Part shown: positions 26,068 to 36,119 of the stretch, one piece after another
How the letters are laid out: each line of letters starts with the position of its first letter
Position numbering within the stretch: the stretch's first letter is position 1
Translations under genes and position numbers: made by a program
Notes under the pieces: model-generated
Database searches by the model: none
What the model saw: the letters and a program-made list of their open reading frames with translations, nothing else
Told to the model about the DNA's origin: nothing
Assembly: GCF_900100625.1 (NCBI RefSeq)
Contig: NZ_FMTY01000006.1
Coordinates: 62,001-126,000 of the forward strand
From: Flavobacterium saliperosum
Lineage (GTDB): Bacteria > Bacteroidota > Bacteroidia > Flavobacteriales > Flavobacteriaceae
Direction: 5' to 3'
Length of the DNA: 64,000 bases

Positions 26068-29000
26068 TTATTTTTTAAGAATTTTTCTGACTGTCGATTT
26101 TCCGTCCTCGGTGTGTAATTGCAGTAAATACATTCCGGATGGCAAATGCACCAGATTGATTTCATCCGCTTCAAGTTTCCCGAGTTGAATTAATCTCCCA
26201 TCAATACCGAAAACCTTATACTCCGGATTGCTTAGCTGGTGTGTAATATGGACCACATCGGTGATCGGATTCGGATAGATGATAAATTCCGGAATTTCAT
26301 TGGCGGTAGTAGTCAGGGTAACAGCTTTTCCTTCCACGCTTATATTGTTAAATGTCACCCTTTCTCCGGTGTCGACCGTCATATTCGGACCGGTAAAACG
26401 AAGGCGTACTTTAAAATCCGGATTGTTGTTAACAGCAATTACGGATGAAAAATCAGTCTCAATCCGTTGGTAGGTATTTGTTATTACATAGGAACTTTGC
26501 GATAATCCGGCAGTGGTCCAATTCGGACTTCCGGCATTTGTGGCATAATCGACACTAACTCCGGTGGCGGCGCCCTCATCCAATACCGCAAAAGCAAATT
26601 TAATTTCCTCATATCCTGCCGTTGAAAAATTAAAAATCAGCGCGTTTTCCATTCCGCCATTCTGGAACGGTTGCTTGATTTGGATTCCGCGCATGTTGGA
26701 ATTGCCATAATCCAGGTTTCCGTTAACTTCCGGCAGATAATTTAACGGGGTGGGACTGTTTCTGCGCTCCATGGAGGCTTTTCGCCAATTTGGACTTGAA
26801 CTGTCAAAAGGATACCCCGCCAGACAGGATTGGTACTGTAAAACACCTTCCGTGGTCTTCTCGAAGGTCGAATTAATGCTTGTTAACGGCGTGTCGTTTA
26901 CAAGTGCCGTATCCATCATCCAGAAATACAACGTTTCTGCAACCGCCTCATTTCCGGAAGGGATAAAATGGGCCGTAACCGAAAAATCAGCTGTGGGAGT
27001 TAGGGTTATTTCCGCATTGGTACTGCTGGAACTTCCCGTCCAATGACTGAAGGCATACCCCGGAAGGGCTTCGGCTTTTAGTTTTACGGGAATATTATGA
27101 AAATAGATGCCGGTCCATGGATATGGATTTCCATTAATTCCCGGAGTGCCATCTTTGATGTTGATGGTATTCATTTTGATATAGCCCCGTGTTATGTCGG
27201 ATACATTTAACGTGGCATTGATGTTGCTGCTTATGCCGAATTTTTGGCGGATGTGCTGTCTTTGATAGCCCGGACGCTGATTGACAAATGTTTTCTCTCT
27301 GTTCAGATGGTATTGCCAATCGCTGTTGCTCACCGGGCCTTTCCAACGAAAATACTGGTCATTCATTTCCGGCGCAATAACAGCTGCCATCGCATCAATC
27401 TGCGCTACAATTCTGGATGAAAGGAAATTGGTATTCATTAAATCGGCGAAACGGTTGATGAAATCGATTTTAAATGAATCATTAGCCAGAAGTTTGCGCA
27501 GGATTAACGTGGACCAAAGAGCATGAACATCCTCATCGGTTGTGGTGGCATCGGCTAAAGTATCGAAATCAGGATCGCCGAAAGTGCTGGTCACATCATG
27601 AAAAGCCCAACGCCACCTGCCGTCATGAGGATAAGGCGCATTAGGATTTAAACTTGTTTTTTTTCTCCAAAAAACAACGTTGTTGGTTACCCAATCGTCG
27701 TTATTCAAATAGATATTGCTGACGTGGTAATCGATGTAATTTTCGATATCCATTCGGGTTTGAATGTAGGTGTAATTAGTACTTAACGATAGATCCCGAT
27801 TTTCAATTTCGGCAATAAAGGAATCATAATCTATGCGGTCTCCTTCTTTAACGGTTCCGTGGTTGTTGAGCAAATCTACCGCATCTATATTGTATACCAA
27901 TTTAAAATAGTTGTCGTCATAGCGTTCCCTAAGGGCTAAAATCCCCCAATATTCCCCATTAACAAACGTGATTACCTGTTGGTGTGCTTCGGTTTCCATG
28001 CGAAGGTCTTTCACCAGTTCATTGCATAAACAGTCCCTAAACATGGTGTTGTTCCAATCGCCTCCTTGATTTTTAATCAGTACCCGTTCGTATGCGGTAT
28101 ACGGTTCGTCGGCAAAAAGCGGATACTCCAAATCGTCGGCACCATACGTGGATCTCGCATACACCCGTAGGGATTTATTCGGATAAATACGCGAGTGATC
28201 GCCATGGAGGCGCAAGCCCACTTTTTGGTTAATGACTTCCTGGCCGTTTACAAAATAATTAAGATTGGCCAACCGTTCGGTGGTATCTCCATGTCGGCCC
28301 CAATTTGCGTAATCGTTATCGGCTTCGTCATTTGGGTTATTCTGGCGCCAGGTGTCAAAATCGATTCCCGCCACAGAAATACCGTCGGTATACTCATAAA
28401 ATCCGTTTTCATCAAAACTGACTGAGATTACCGGAAGCGTAAATCGGTTTACACCTTGGGGCGAAATGAAATAGTTCTTGGTTACGGTTTCACTGGGAAG
28501 CGCTCCGGTCTTAATAGCTTTTGCTTTTACAACAGTAGCTTTGAATATTGGACCGTTTGGAAAATAATCTGGTTCAGAATCCCAAGTGGTTGAGATATTG
28601 GATAGCTTATTGGGTTGTGATGACCTATCGCTGATTGGAATTGGTGCGGAATACTGCAGTGTTTGGAAACTGTTTTGAAAGAAGGCACCAAAGGGTTCTC
28701 CTGGAAATTCCGGGTAACTTTTTTTATAGGAATAGGTAGTTCCGGACAAATTGTTCTCGTTTGGTTCTGAACCGTCCAAGGTATACAGAATGGTGGTTCC
28801 GGGACTGGAAGAAGTGAGCGTCAGATTGAATCCGGTTGTTCTGAATTCGGAAGGTTGTGAAAAAACTGGGGCGCTTAATAATTCAGAGTAACTGGTGGTT
28901 GTATTTGCCGCATTGGGTGTTGGGGTTCCGAAGAAAACATACGGACCACTGCCGTTAGGGAACCGGCCATAAGAAATATCCGTTGGTAATGCAACCGGCA

Positions 29001-29394
29001 ATACGGTAGTCACATTACCTCCTGACGGATTTGTTAATAAGAGGGTTTCCCCTCCGTTACTCAGCTTAAAATTAGTGTGCAGCGGATTCCCGGCTACCGC
29101 TCTGTTTTTATCGGATGCCCAGACAAGCAGATACTGCCCTGGATTTAGGGTTACACTGGGAAAAGTCCATTTGAACAATTCTGAACCATCATCAGACAAA
29201 CCATGTCCCAAGAGATTTACAGGACTTGCCCCGGCATTATACAATTCAATCCAATCTTCGTGACTGCCATTTTCGTCGGTTATGGATGTGGTGTTGGCCG
29301 TCAGGATTTCATTAATAACTATATTTTGTGAAAACAGTGGATCTATGCTTAGTACAACCAATGTGGTTAGTATCCAAAATGTATTTTTTTTCAT
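26068..29394 (-). CDS. CotH-kinase/lamin-tail T9SS surface protein, copy 1
   Basis: This is an 1108-residue secreted protein. In order: signal peptide; lamin-tail domain (about 25-110; INEILTANTT, DWIELYNAG, LNPGQYLLVWASDKNR); chitobiase-C-like strand region (about 180-240; TILYTLDGSEPNENN); CotH kinase-like domain (about 350-650; GLRLHGDHSRIYPNKSLRVY, FVNGEYWGILALRERYD, NNDDWVTNN); a repeat-like domain with YAFSHWTGSSSS; a beta-sandwich; and a type A T9SS tail (YPNPITDVVHIT, SGMYLLQL). CotH proteins phosphorylate surface proteins in Bacillus spores. The usual DxDxxFG metal motif reads DVTSTFG here, so activity is doubtful. The downstream paralogue keeps both aspartates. Confidence 0.9.
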   Translation of the reverse strand: MKKNTFWILTTLVVLSIDPLFSQNIVINEILTANTTSITDENGSHEDWIELYNAGASPVNLLGHGLSDDGSELFKWTFPSVTLNPGQYLLVWASDKNRAVAGNPLHTNFKLSNGGETLLLTNPSGGNVTTVLPVALPTDISYGRFPNGSGPYVFFGTPTPNAANTTTSYSELLSAPVFSQPSEFRTTGFNLTLTSSSPGTTILYTLDGSEPNENNLSGTTYSYKKSYPEFPGEPFGAFFQNSFQTLQYSAPIPISDRSSQPNKLSNISTTWDSEPDYFPNGPIFKATVVKAKAIKTGALPSETVTKNYFISPQGVNRFTLPVISVSFDENGFYEYTDGISVAGIDFDTWRQNNPNDEADNDYANWGRHGDTTERLANLNYFVNGQEVINQKVGLRLHGDHSRIYPNKSLRVYARSTYGADDLEYPLFADEPYTAYERVLIKNQGGDWNNTMFRDCLCNELVKDLRMETEAHQQVITFVNGEYWGILALRERYDDNYFKLVYNIDAVDLLNNHGTVKEGDRIDYDSFIAEIENRDLSLSTNYTYIQTRMDIENYIDYHVSNIYLNNDDWVTNNVVFWRKKTSLNPNAPYPHDGRWRWAFHDVTSTFGDPDFDTLADATTTDEDVHALWSTLILRKLLANDSFKIDFINRFADLMNTNFLSSRIVAQIDAMAAVIAPEMNDQYFRWKGPVSNSDWQYHLNREKTFVNQRPGYQRQHIRQKFGISSNINATLNVSDITRGYIKMNTINIKDGTPGINGNPYPWTGIYFHNIPVKLKAEALPGYAFSHWTGSSSSTNAEITLTPTADFSVTAHFIPSGNEAVAETLYFWMMDTALVNDTPLTSINSTFEKTTEGVLQYQSCLAGYPFDSSSPNWRKASMERRNSPTPLNYLPEVNGNLDYGNSNMRGIQIKQPFQNGGMENALIFNFSTAGYEEIKFAFAVLDEGAATGVSVDYATNAGSPNWTTAGLSQSSYVITNTYQRIETDFSSVIAVNNNPDFKVRLRFTGPNMTVDTGERVTFNNISVEGKAVTLTTTANEIPEFIIYPNPITDVVHITHQLSNPEYKVFGIDGRLIQLGKLEADEINLVHLPSGMYLLQLHTEDGKSTVRKILKK

Positions 29395-29559
29395 GCGTAT
29401 ATAATTTTAATAAAGTTAAATAACAACTTCAATATCAGGTTATTATATCCGACGCAGAGCGATTATAAACGATAAGTTACACTTTTAAATCAAAGGGGTT
29501 TTTAAGACATAAAAAGGATGATTTCAACACCCCTTTTTTCATCTGATAAGCAATCCGAA

Positions 29560-32500
29560 TTATCGTTTAAGGATTTTTTTGGTTTCCGATTTTCCGTCTG
29601 CTTCCAATTGCAATAAGTACAAACCGGAAGTTAAATGAGTCAGGTTGATTTCATCGCTTTCAAGTGGGCCTTTCTGAATCAATTTACCGTCGATACCGTA
29701 AAGGGTATATTCCAGGTTTTTGAGACGATGGTTAATATGCACCACATCGGTTGCCGGGTTGGGGTAGACCACAAAATCCGGAATAGTATTTTCATCGGTG
29801 GTAAGCGTTTGGCGTACCCCTTCCAAACTGATGTTATTAAAGGTGACCCTTGCACCCGTGTCGGCGGTCATGTTCGGACCCGTAAAGCGAAGTCGCATCT
29901 TAAAATTCACATTATTGTTTACTGTCGGAATGGTTTTCAAGTCGGCTTCAATGCGCTGATAAGTGGTGGTTATTGGAAAAGCACTTGTAGTCATTCCGGC
30001 AGTCGTCCAAATTGGTGTGCCCGCATTGGTGGCATATTCCAGGGTAACTCCGGTAGCGGCTCCTTCGTCTAAAACGGCAAAGGCAAATTTGATGTCTTTA
30101 TAACCCACAGTGGAAAAGTTGAAAATCAGGGTGTTCTGTAATCCGCCGCTTTGGAAAGGTTGCGTGATCTGCAAACCCCTCATGTTGGAATTTGCAAAAG
30201 GAAGGTTTCCATTAGCTTCCGGATAATAATTCAGTGGGGTCGGACTGTTACGACGTTCCATAGATGCTTTTCGCCAATTGGGACTTGTGCTGTCAAAAGG
30301 ATAGCCTGCCAGCGACGATTGGTATTGCAAAACACCGTTTGCGGCCACTTCAAATGTAGAATTCAGACTGGTTAAAGGGGTGTCGTTGGCAATAGCCGTA
30401 TCCATCATCCAGAAGTAAACGATTTCCGGAGTACCGGTAGTGGTTGAAGGGATGAAATGAGCCGTAAGCGAAAAATGCGCCGTGGGGGTAATGGTTATTT
30501 CTGCCGAGGTACTGTTCGAATCCCCGCTCCAATAGCTAAATGCATATCCCGGTAACGGAATCGCTTTTATCTTAACCGGAATATTGTGGAAATAAATTCC
30601 GGTCCACGGATATGGATTGGTTGCTATTCCGGGTGTCGACGGGAGTATGTCGATGGTGTTGATTTTGACATATCCGTGTGTGGCATCAGACACATCTAAA
30701 GTAGCGTTGATATTGCTGCTGATTCCGAATTTTTGTCGGATGTGTTGCCGCTGATAATTCGGACGCTCGTTGGCAAAACTGTGCATCAGGTTGATACTTT
30801 CTTCCCACCAACCGTAATCGGTAGCTTTCCATCGGTCCAGATGTTCCTGTATTTCGGGCTGGATTCTATTTTTCATGGCTGTTGAAACCGCTATGAAACG
30901 ACTCGGAAGATAATAGGTGTTCATCAGGTCGGCAAAGCGGTTGATAAAATCATTTTTAAAAGTAGTATTGGCCAGCAAACTTCTCAAAACCAGAGTGGAT
31001 TCCGGCGGATTACCCGAATCGGAGCTGTTCGGATCCGTGGCCACTTCCAGATTATTATGATTGTTGACGCCGGTTGTTGACCCAAAACAATCATCATTAT
31101 CCTTTAAAGCTGCGCGCCATCGTCCGTCCAATCCGTATAGCGCATTGGGGTTATAGGCGGTTTTTTTTCTCCAAAAGACCGTGTTGTAATGAGGCCAGTC
31201 GGTATTGTCATAATAAATGTTTGCGATATAATAATCCCTCATATTATCCACATCCATTTGTGTTTTGATGTAATCAAAATTTGCGGGTATTGTCAGACTG
31301 TTGTTGGTCAGATAGACAAACATATTGTTGTAATGACTTCCCGGTAGGCCCCGCTGGTCGTTTTCCATGAAATCCAAATCGACTTCCTCGATGCCGCATA
31401 CATTTTTGAAGTAATGCTCATCAAATCGTTCCCGAAGATTCAGAATTCCCCAATATTCTCCGTTAACAAAGGTAATCGTGGGTTGGTAGGCCATGGTTTC
31501 CATGCCGGTGCCTTTCATCAATTCATCGGCAAGGGCGTCCCGGTACATGGTGTCGAAGAAATCCCCCCCCGAATTGCGCAAAATCAACCGGTTAAAAGTG
31601 GTTAGGCTTTCATCGCTGAAAAACTTATGATTCATGCTGTCGTTGCCATAATCGGAACGGGCTACCAACCGTAAGGATTTACTTTGCCAACCTCGTGAAT
31701 AGCCGCCGTTGATTCGTATTCCGATATCCTGATTTAGTTTTTGGACCCCGTTTTCAAAATAATTGATATTGCCGGTTCGTTCAGAGATGTCCCCATCAAT
31801 TCTGAAATTGGCATCAAAATTATAAGGATTCGCATTCACCGTCGGATTGGCTGCGCGCCAACCATCAAACAAGGCACCTGCCACAAAAATTCCGTTGTTG
31901 TAATCAAAAAGTTTGCTCTCCGTTACACTCAGGGAAACCACAGGCAGCGAAAAGGTACTGTTTCCGGAAGGGGTTACAAAATAGGTTCTTGTAACGGTTT
32001 TACTAGGTATCGATCCGGATTTTATGGCTTTGGCCCTTACCACGGTACCCTTAAAGACGGGACTGGTAGGAATGTAATAGGGAACGTGGTGGTGAGTGGA
32101 AGACATCTTCGCCAAATCGTTAGGGAGCGAAGAGCGGTCTGCTATGGGAATCGGTCCGGAATATGTAAACGAGCGATAGTTGTTTTGCAGCATGGGCCCG
32201 TCAGCATCGCCTACCAATTCCTCATAACTGTTTTTATAGGAATAGGTGGTGCCATTGAGGTTGTTGGGATCCGGATCGGAGCCATCCAGTGTATAGATAA
32301 TGGTACTGCCTGCCGTCGTATTGGAGATGCCTAGGTTTATTCCGGCGGTATAAAAGCCTCCGGTATGTGTGAAAACGGGGTCTGGTAAAATCCCGGAATA
32401 GGAAGTTGTCGAATTAGGTTGTCCCGGTGTAGGCACATTGAAATAAAAATAACCGCCGGTTCCGTTGGGGGATTTTCCGTAAGAAACATTGGCGGGGAGT

Positions 32501-32901
32501 GCTATGGCGGGAAAAGTAGCCAGATTTAAAGTCGTTTGATTGGTGAGATACAGTGTTTCACCGGTTGCTCCAATTTTAAAGTTGGTGTGCAGCGGACTTC
32601 CGGGCGTGGTTCTGTTTTTATCGGAACACCAAACCAACAGATACTGCCCCGGATTTAAGGTAACCGCCGGAAAACTCCATTTGTGCGGTAAAGCGACATC
32701 ATCAGAGAGTCCGAATCCGTTTAAATTTACCGCTACGCCGCCATAGTTGTACAGTTCGACCCAATCTTCATAATTCCCGTCTTCATCCTGATTGACGGTT
32801 GTGTTGGAAGAAAGCACTTCATTTATAGTGATGCTCTGGGAAATAACAGGGTTGGTGAAAAACAATATGGTCGGGGCGAGCAGTGTAAATATTGATTTCA
32901 T
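29560..32901 (-). CDS. CotH-kinase/lamin-tail T9SS surface protein, copy 2
   Basis: This 1113-residue paralogue of the preceding protein has the same architecture: signal peptide; lamin-tail domain (INEVLSSNTT, DWVELYNYGG); chitobiase-C-like segment (IIYTLDGSDPDPNN); CotH kinase-like domain (IRINGGYSRGWQSKSLRL, FVNGEYWGILNLRERFDE, NTDWPHYNTVFWRKK); YAFSYWSGDSNS repeat-like domain; and T9SS tail (YPNPATDVVHINH). The metal motif near residue 604 reads DNDDCFG, so both acidic positions remain. The C-terminal thirds of the two proteins are nearly identical in pattern. The genes are 165 bases apart in tandem, from a local duplication. Confidence 0.9.
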   Translation of the reverse strand: MKSIFTLLAPTILFFTNPVISQSITINEVLSSNTTVNQDEDGNYEDWVELYNYGGVAVNLNGFGLSDDVALPHKWSFPAVTLNPGQYLLVWCSDKNRTTPGSPLHTNFKIGATGETLYLTNQTTLNLATFPAIALPANVSYGKSPNGTGGYFYFNVPTPGQPNSTTSYSGILPDPVFTHTGGFYTAGINLGISNTTAGSTIIYTLDGSDPDPNNLNGTTYSYKNSYEELVGDADGPMLQNNYRSFTYSGPIPIADRSSLPNDLAKMSSTHHHVPYYIPTSPVFKGTVVRAKAIKSGSIPSKTVTRTYFVTPSGNSTFSLPVVSLSVTESKLFDYNNGIFVAGALFDGWRAANPTVNANPYNFDANFRIDGDISERTGNINYFENGVQKLNQDIGIRINGGYSRGWQSKSLRLVARSDYGNDSMNHKFFSDESLTTFNRLILRNSGGDFFDTMYRDALADELMKGTGMETMAYQPTITFVNGEYWGILNLRERFDEHYFKNVCGIEEVDLDFMENDQRGLPGSHYNNMFVYLTNNSLTIPANFDYIKTQMDVDNMRDYYIANIYYDNTDWPHYNTVFWRKKTAYNPNALYGLDGRWRAALKDNDDCFGSTTGVNNHNNLEVATDPNSSDSGNPPESTLVLRSLLANTTFKNDFINRFADLMNTYYLPSRFIAVSTAMKNRIQPEIQEHLDRWKATDYGWWEESINLMHSFANERPNYQRQHIRQKFGISSNINATLDVSDATHGYVKINTIDILPSTPGIATNPYPWTGIYFHNIPVKIKAIPLPGYAFSYWSGDSNSTSAEITITPTAHFSLTAHFIPSTTTGTPEIVYFWMMDTAIANDTPLTSLNSTFEVAANGVLQYQSSLAGYPFDSTSPNWRKASMERRNSPTPLNYYPEANGNLPFANSNMRGLQITQPFQSGGLQNTLIFNFSTVGYKDIKFAFAVLDEGAATGVTLEYATNAGTPIWTTAGMTTSAFPITTTYQRIEADLKTIPTVNNNVNFKMRLRFTGPNMTADTGARVTFNNISLEGVRQTLTTDENTIPDFVVYPNPATDVVHINHRLKNLEYTLYGIDGKLIQKGPLESDEINLTHLTSGLYLLQLEADGKSETKKILKR

Positions 32902-33050
32902 AACGCAACATATTGATTATTAAGAATATAAATTTAATCCTTATTAATCCTAGATGTACTTATTTTCGGCAAAATTGAGATTTAAACGATGAAATACTAT
33001 TTTTTAATTAAATTTACCAGCTGTATGAATTTTAAGAAATTAAATTACGA

Positions 33051-33419
33051 ATGAATCCCTATATCTACATTTTTGCCACACTCTTTTTTACGGTTTCGGG
33101 ACAGATTATTTTAAAATGGAGAATAAGTCGTTTGCGACTTATTTTACCAGATTCTTTTGTAAGTAAAATTATGGTGTTGATAAAAGTTATTTTTGATCCA
33201 TTTATTTTTACCGGTTTTGTTTTTGCCTTTATTGCTTCTTTATTTTGGATGGCTGCCATGACCAGGTTTGAAATAACTACAGCTTACCCTTTTATGAGTT
33301 TAGCTCCAGCGCTTGTGTTTTTAATTGGTGTTTTATTTTTAGGCGAAACATTTACAATTGGAAAATTGGCAGGATTAGGATTGATTATACTTGGAACTTT
33401 TGTAACGGTTAAATATTAA
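33051..33419 (+). CDS. SMR/EamA-type four-helix transporter (ArnE/ArnF-like)
   Basis: A 122-residue protein with four predicted membrane helices and the EamA/SMR end pattern (ALVFLIGVLFLGETFTIGKL, then GLIILGTFVTVKY). Short proteins of this type beside polysaccharide genes act as flippases for undecaprenyl-phosphate-linked sugars (ArnE/ArnF). That role here is inferred from the neighbours: a GT2, a formyltransferase, an aminotransferase and a GT39 enzyme follow in one overlapping unit. It overlaps the next gene by one base (TAATG). ArnE and ArnF work as a pair; only one copy is seen. Confidence 0.7.
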   Translation: MNPYIYIFATLFFTVSGQIILKWRISRLRLILPDSFVSKIMVLIKVIFDPFIFTGFVFAFIASLFWMAAMTRFEITTAYPFMSLAPALVFLIGVLFLGETFTIGKLAGLGLIILGTFVTVKY

Positions 33420-34528
33420 TGAGAAAATTAGCCATTATAGGAGCCAGTTACCTGCAATTACCCTTGGTTGGGAAAGCTAAAGAAATGGGAATTGAAACCC
33501 ATTGTTTCGCATGGTCTGAAGGTGCCGTATGTAAAGAATTGGCAGATTATTTTTATCCGATTTCGATTCTTGAAAAGGAAGCAATCCTTCAGGAATGTGA
33601 AAATATAGGAATTGACGGAATTACTACAATAGCCACCGATATGGCGGTACCGACGGTTTGTTTCGTAGCCGAGCAATTAAAGTTAATTTCAAATAGTGTT
33701 GCTTCAGGGGTAATTTCCACAAACAAATTGGAAATGCGTAAGGCGTTTGAAAAGCAAAACTGCAATACACCGAAGTTTGTTGAAACAACATCGAAAAATG
33801 TTGATAGTAAGCGCTTTAATTTTCCCTTAATTGTTAAACCGGTCGACAGATCCGGGAGCAGGGGTATTACCAAAGTGAATTTATCAGAAGAACTGCCTAA
33901 CGCTATTTCATACGCTCTTCAGGAATCGTTTGCTAAAAAAGCACTTGTGGAAGAATTTGTCGAGGGCCATGAAGTAAGTGTTGAAAGCATATCCTGGAAA
34001 GGGAGTCATTACATTTTAGCCATAACAGATAAAATGACTACAGGAGCTCCTCATTTTGTTGAATTGGCTCACCATCAGCCTTCGCAATTGCCATTGAAGG
34101 TTCAAGAGAAAATCAAAGCCGAAACCATAAAATGTTTGAACGCACTGGAAATTAAAAATGGGGCAGGACATTCTGAATTCAAAATTACTTCTGAAGGAGA
34201 GATTTTTGTTATTGAAGTTGGAGCAAGAATGGGAGGCGATTTTATCGGATCCCATTTGGTCGAACTGTCCACAGGATATGATTTCGTCAAAGGAGTGATT
34301 GACATTGCTCTGAATACTTTTGAAAAACCGGTTTTAAATAAGCATCACTTCTCAGGAGTTTATTTCCTTTCTAAAGAAACCGAAGTCCTGCAACCTTATT
34401 TTTTAAAGGACAATGATTTCGATGTGGAAAAACAAATTCTGAACAATTCACTAAAATACAGTACTAACAGTAACGATCGTTCGGGTTATTTAATATACCA
34501 ATCGAATAAAAAAATAAATTTATTATGA
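33419..34528 (+). CDS. ATP-grasp carboxylate-amine ligase-like protein
   Basis: The 369-residue protein has the ATP-grasp fold: an N-terminal Rossmann-like start (LAIIGASYLQLPLVGKAKEM), the ATP-binding strand FPLIVKPVDRSGSRGITKV, ALVEEFVEGHEVSVESI and the metal-binding IFVIEVGARMGGDFIGSH. Enzymes of this group join a carboxylate to an amine or thiol through an acylphosphate. In this setting it might attach an amino acid or another acid to an amino sugar; this is inference. It overlaps both neighbours (TAATG before, ATGA after). Confidence 0.8.
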   Translation: MRKLAIIGASYLQLPLVGKAKEMGIETHCFAWSEGAVCKELADYFYPISILEKEAILQECENIGIDGITTIATDMAVPTVCFVAEQLKLISNSVASGVISTNKLEMRKAFEKQNCNTPKFVETTSKNVDSKRFNFPLIVKPVDRSGSRGITKVNLSEELPNAISYALQESFAKKALVEEFVEGHEVSVESISWKGSHYILAITDKMTTGAPHFVELAHHQPSQLPLKVQEKIKAETIKCLNALEIKNGAGHSEFKITSEGEIFVIEVGARMGGDFIGSHLVELSTGYDFVKGVIDIALNTFEKPVLNKHHFSGVYFLSKETEVLQPYFLKDNDFDVEKQILNNSLKYSTNSNDRSGYLIYQSNKKINLL

Positions 34529-35451
34529 GATTATCTGTAGTAACCACATTGTACCGATCACGGCCTTTTTTAGAAGTTTTCCTTAGGGAAATAACCGCCG
34601 CAATTCAAGTACTGAAAATTGAGGATTATGAATTGATTTTTGTAAATGATGGTTCTCCCGATGATTCTCTGGCCTATCTTTTAACGTGTAAAAATGAATA
34701 CCCACAGTTAAAATTGATTGACTTATCCCGAAATTTTGGCCACCATTATGCAATTCAAGTGGGATTAACGCAAGCAAAAGGAGAATACGTATTTTTAATC
34801 GACAACGATTTGGAAACCTCTCCTTACGTGATAGTGGATTATTACAATGAGATGAGCAAGGATCCTTCACTCGATGTGGTGTATGGTTATCAGGAAACCA
34901 GGAAAGGAAACTTTATTGAGAAAAATGCCGGAAGCATATTCTGGGTATTGATTAATAAATTATCGGACACCAAAATACCGCATAATATTTTAACCGAACG
35001 ATTGATGACCAAACAATATGTAAATGAATTATTGCGTTTGCAAGATGCTAATTTATTTATAGGTGGAATGTTTTATTGGATTGGATTTAATCAGAAAGGA
35101 TTACCGTTTAAAAAAGGAATTCGTGAAGGAGTCAGTACTTACTCTTTGAAGCGTCGAGCCGAACTGATGCTGCAAGCCATCACATCTTTTTCGGGAAAGC
35201 CATTGGAGTGGTTGTTTTATTTTGGGATTACAATTTCATTTTTCAGTTTTCTGTTTATTGTTTATCTTGGCATACAGAAATTAATTCATCAGGAGGAAGT
35301 ACAGTTGGGCTGGACTTCGATTGTGGCTATAAACGTTTTGATGTTGGGAGTGATTTCTACTTTTTTGGGCATCATAGGGATTTATGTTTATAAAATTTTC
35401 CGTCAGGTGCAGGGAAGACCGAATGCTATAATTAAGAAAATTTATGAATAA
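34525..35451 (+). CDS. GT2 polyprenyl-phosphate glycosyltransferase (ArnC/GtrB-like)
   Basis: The 308-residue protein has a GT-A domain (LSVVTTLYRSRPFLEVFLRE, FVNDGSPDDSLAYLL, FLIDNDLETSP with the metal-binding DxD-like site) and two C-terminal membrane helices near residues 228-250 and 265-290. This layout is shared by ArnC, GtrB and dolichyl-phosphate sugar synthases, which load a sugar onto a polyprenyl phosphate. The sugar is not readable from sequence. The start codon overlaps the previous stop (ATGA); the formyltransferase start lies 8 bases inside its end. Confidence 0.85.
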   Translation: MRLSVVTTLYRSRPFLEVFLREITAAIQVLKIEDYELIFVNDGSPDDSLAYLLTCKNEYPQLKLIDLSRNFGHHYAIQVGLTQAKGEYVFLIDNDLETSPYVIVDYYNEMSKDPSLDVVYGYQETRKGNFIEKNAGSIFWVLINKLSDTKIPHNILTERLMTKQYVNELLRLQDANLFIGGMFYWIGFNQKGLPFKKGIREGVSTYSLKRRAELMLQAITSFSGKPLEWLFYFGITISFFSFLFIVYLGIQKLIHQEEVQLGWTSIVAINVLMLGVISTFLGIIGIYVYKIFRQVQGRPNAIIKKIYE

Positions 35452-36109
35452 AATTGTTTTTCTTGTTTCCGGAGGCGGAGGGTCTTTAAAATTTGTTTAT
35501 TATGCCCTGCAAACTTTGAGAATCAATGCTGAAGTTGTAGGTGTAATTGCTGATAGAGAATGTTCTGCGTTAGAATTTGCCACAAGTAAAAGCATATATT
35601 TCAAAAAAATAAAATATAACCGAAATTATACTTTGGAACTTCAGAGTGAATTAAAAAAATTGGTTCCGGATGTTATTGTTACAAATATTCATAAAATAAT
35701 TGACATTGACACATTGTCTTTGTTTCCTAACAAATTTGTTAATTTACATTATTCCTTATTACCGGCTTTTAGTGGTGTAATTGGTATGGAAACAATAGCT
35801 CAGGCAAAAGTTAAGAATGTAGGTTTTGTGGGAGGAACATGTCATTTGGTAAATGAAGAGGTAGACGCTGGTAAAGTTTTGTGTCAATCGTGCGTTCCCA
35901 TTAATTGGAAAAAAGATCAGCTTGTAATAGATACTGTTTTTAAATCCTCGTCATTAGCTTTACTTGGTGGAATTTTCACAATTTTAAACATCAAAACTGA
36001 CCGAAACGAACAATTGATAATTAATAAAGAACGAGTTTTATTTTCTCCACCACTTCCCTTCAACACAAGTTTTCTTTCGAAGGAATTTTGGGAGAAAGTA
36101 GCAAAATAA
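35444..36109 (+). CDS. formyltransferase-fold protein (PurN/ArnA-N-like)
   Basis: The 221-residue protein has the folate-dependent formyltransferase fold. A nucleotide-like N-terminal motif (IVFLVSGGGGSLKF) is followed by NLHYSLLPAFSG and EEVDAGKVL. N100, H102 and D141 match the catalytic N-H-D triad of PurN and the ArnA N-terminal domain, so it should be active. Its length is nearer PurN, but a purine role is unlikely between a GT2 and a sugar aminotransferase; N-formylation of an amino sugar is the likely reaction. It starts 8 bases before the GT2 end. Confidence 0.78.
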   Translation: MNKIVFLVSGGGGSLKFVYYALQTLRINAEVVGVIADRECSALEFATSKSIYFKKIKYNRNYTLELQSELKKLVPDVIVTNIHKIIDIDTLSLFPNKFVNLHYSLLPAFSGVIGMETIAQAKVKNVGFVGGTCHLVNEEVDAGKVLCQSCVPINWKKDQLVIDTVFKSSSLALLGGIFTILNIKTDRNEQLIINKERVLFSPPLPFNTSFLSKEFWEKVAK

Positions 36110-36119
36110 TCATAATATA

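Noticed and set aside
31741..32334. Open 197-codon frame on the plus strand
   Set aside because: It is antisense to the second CotH-type gene, has no recognisable domain and no start signal; a shadow frame.
26068..32901. Insertion-sequence origin of the duplicated CotH genes
   Set aside because: No transposase and no terminal inverted repeats were seen; simple tandem duplication explains the pair.
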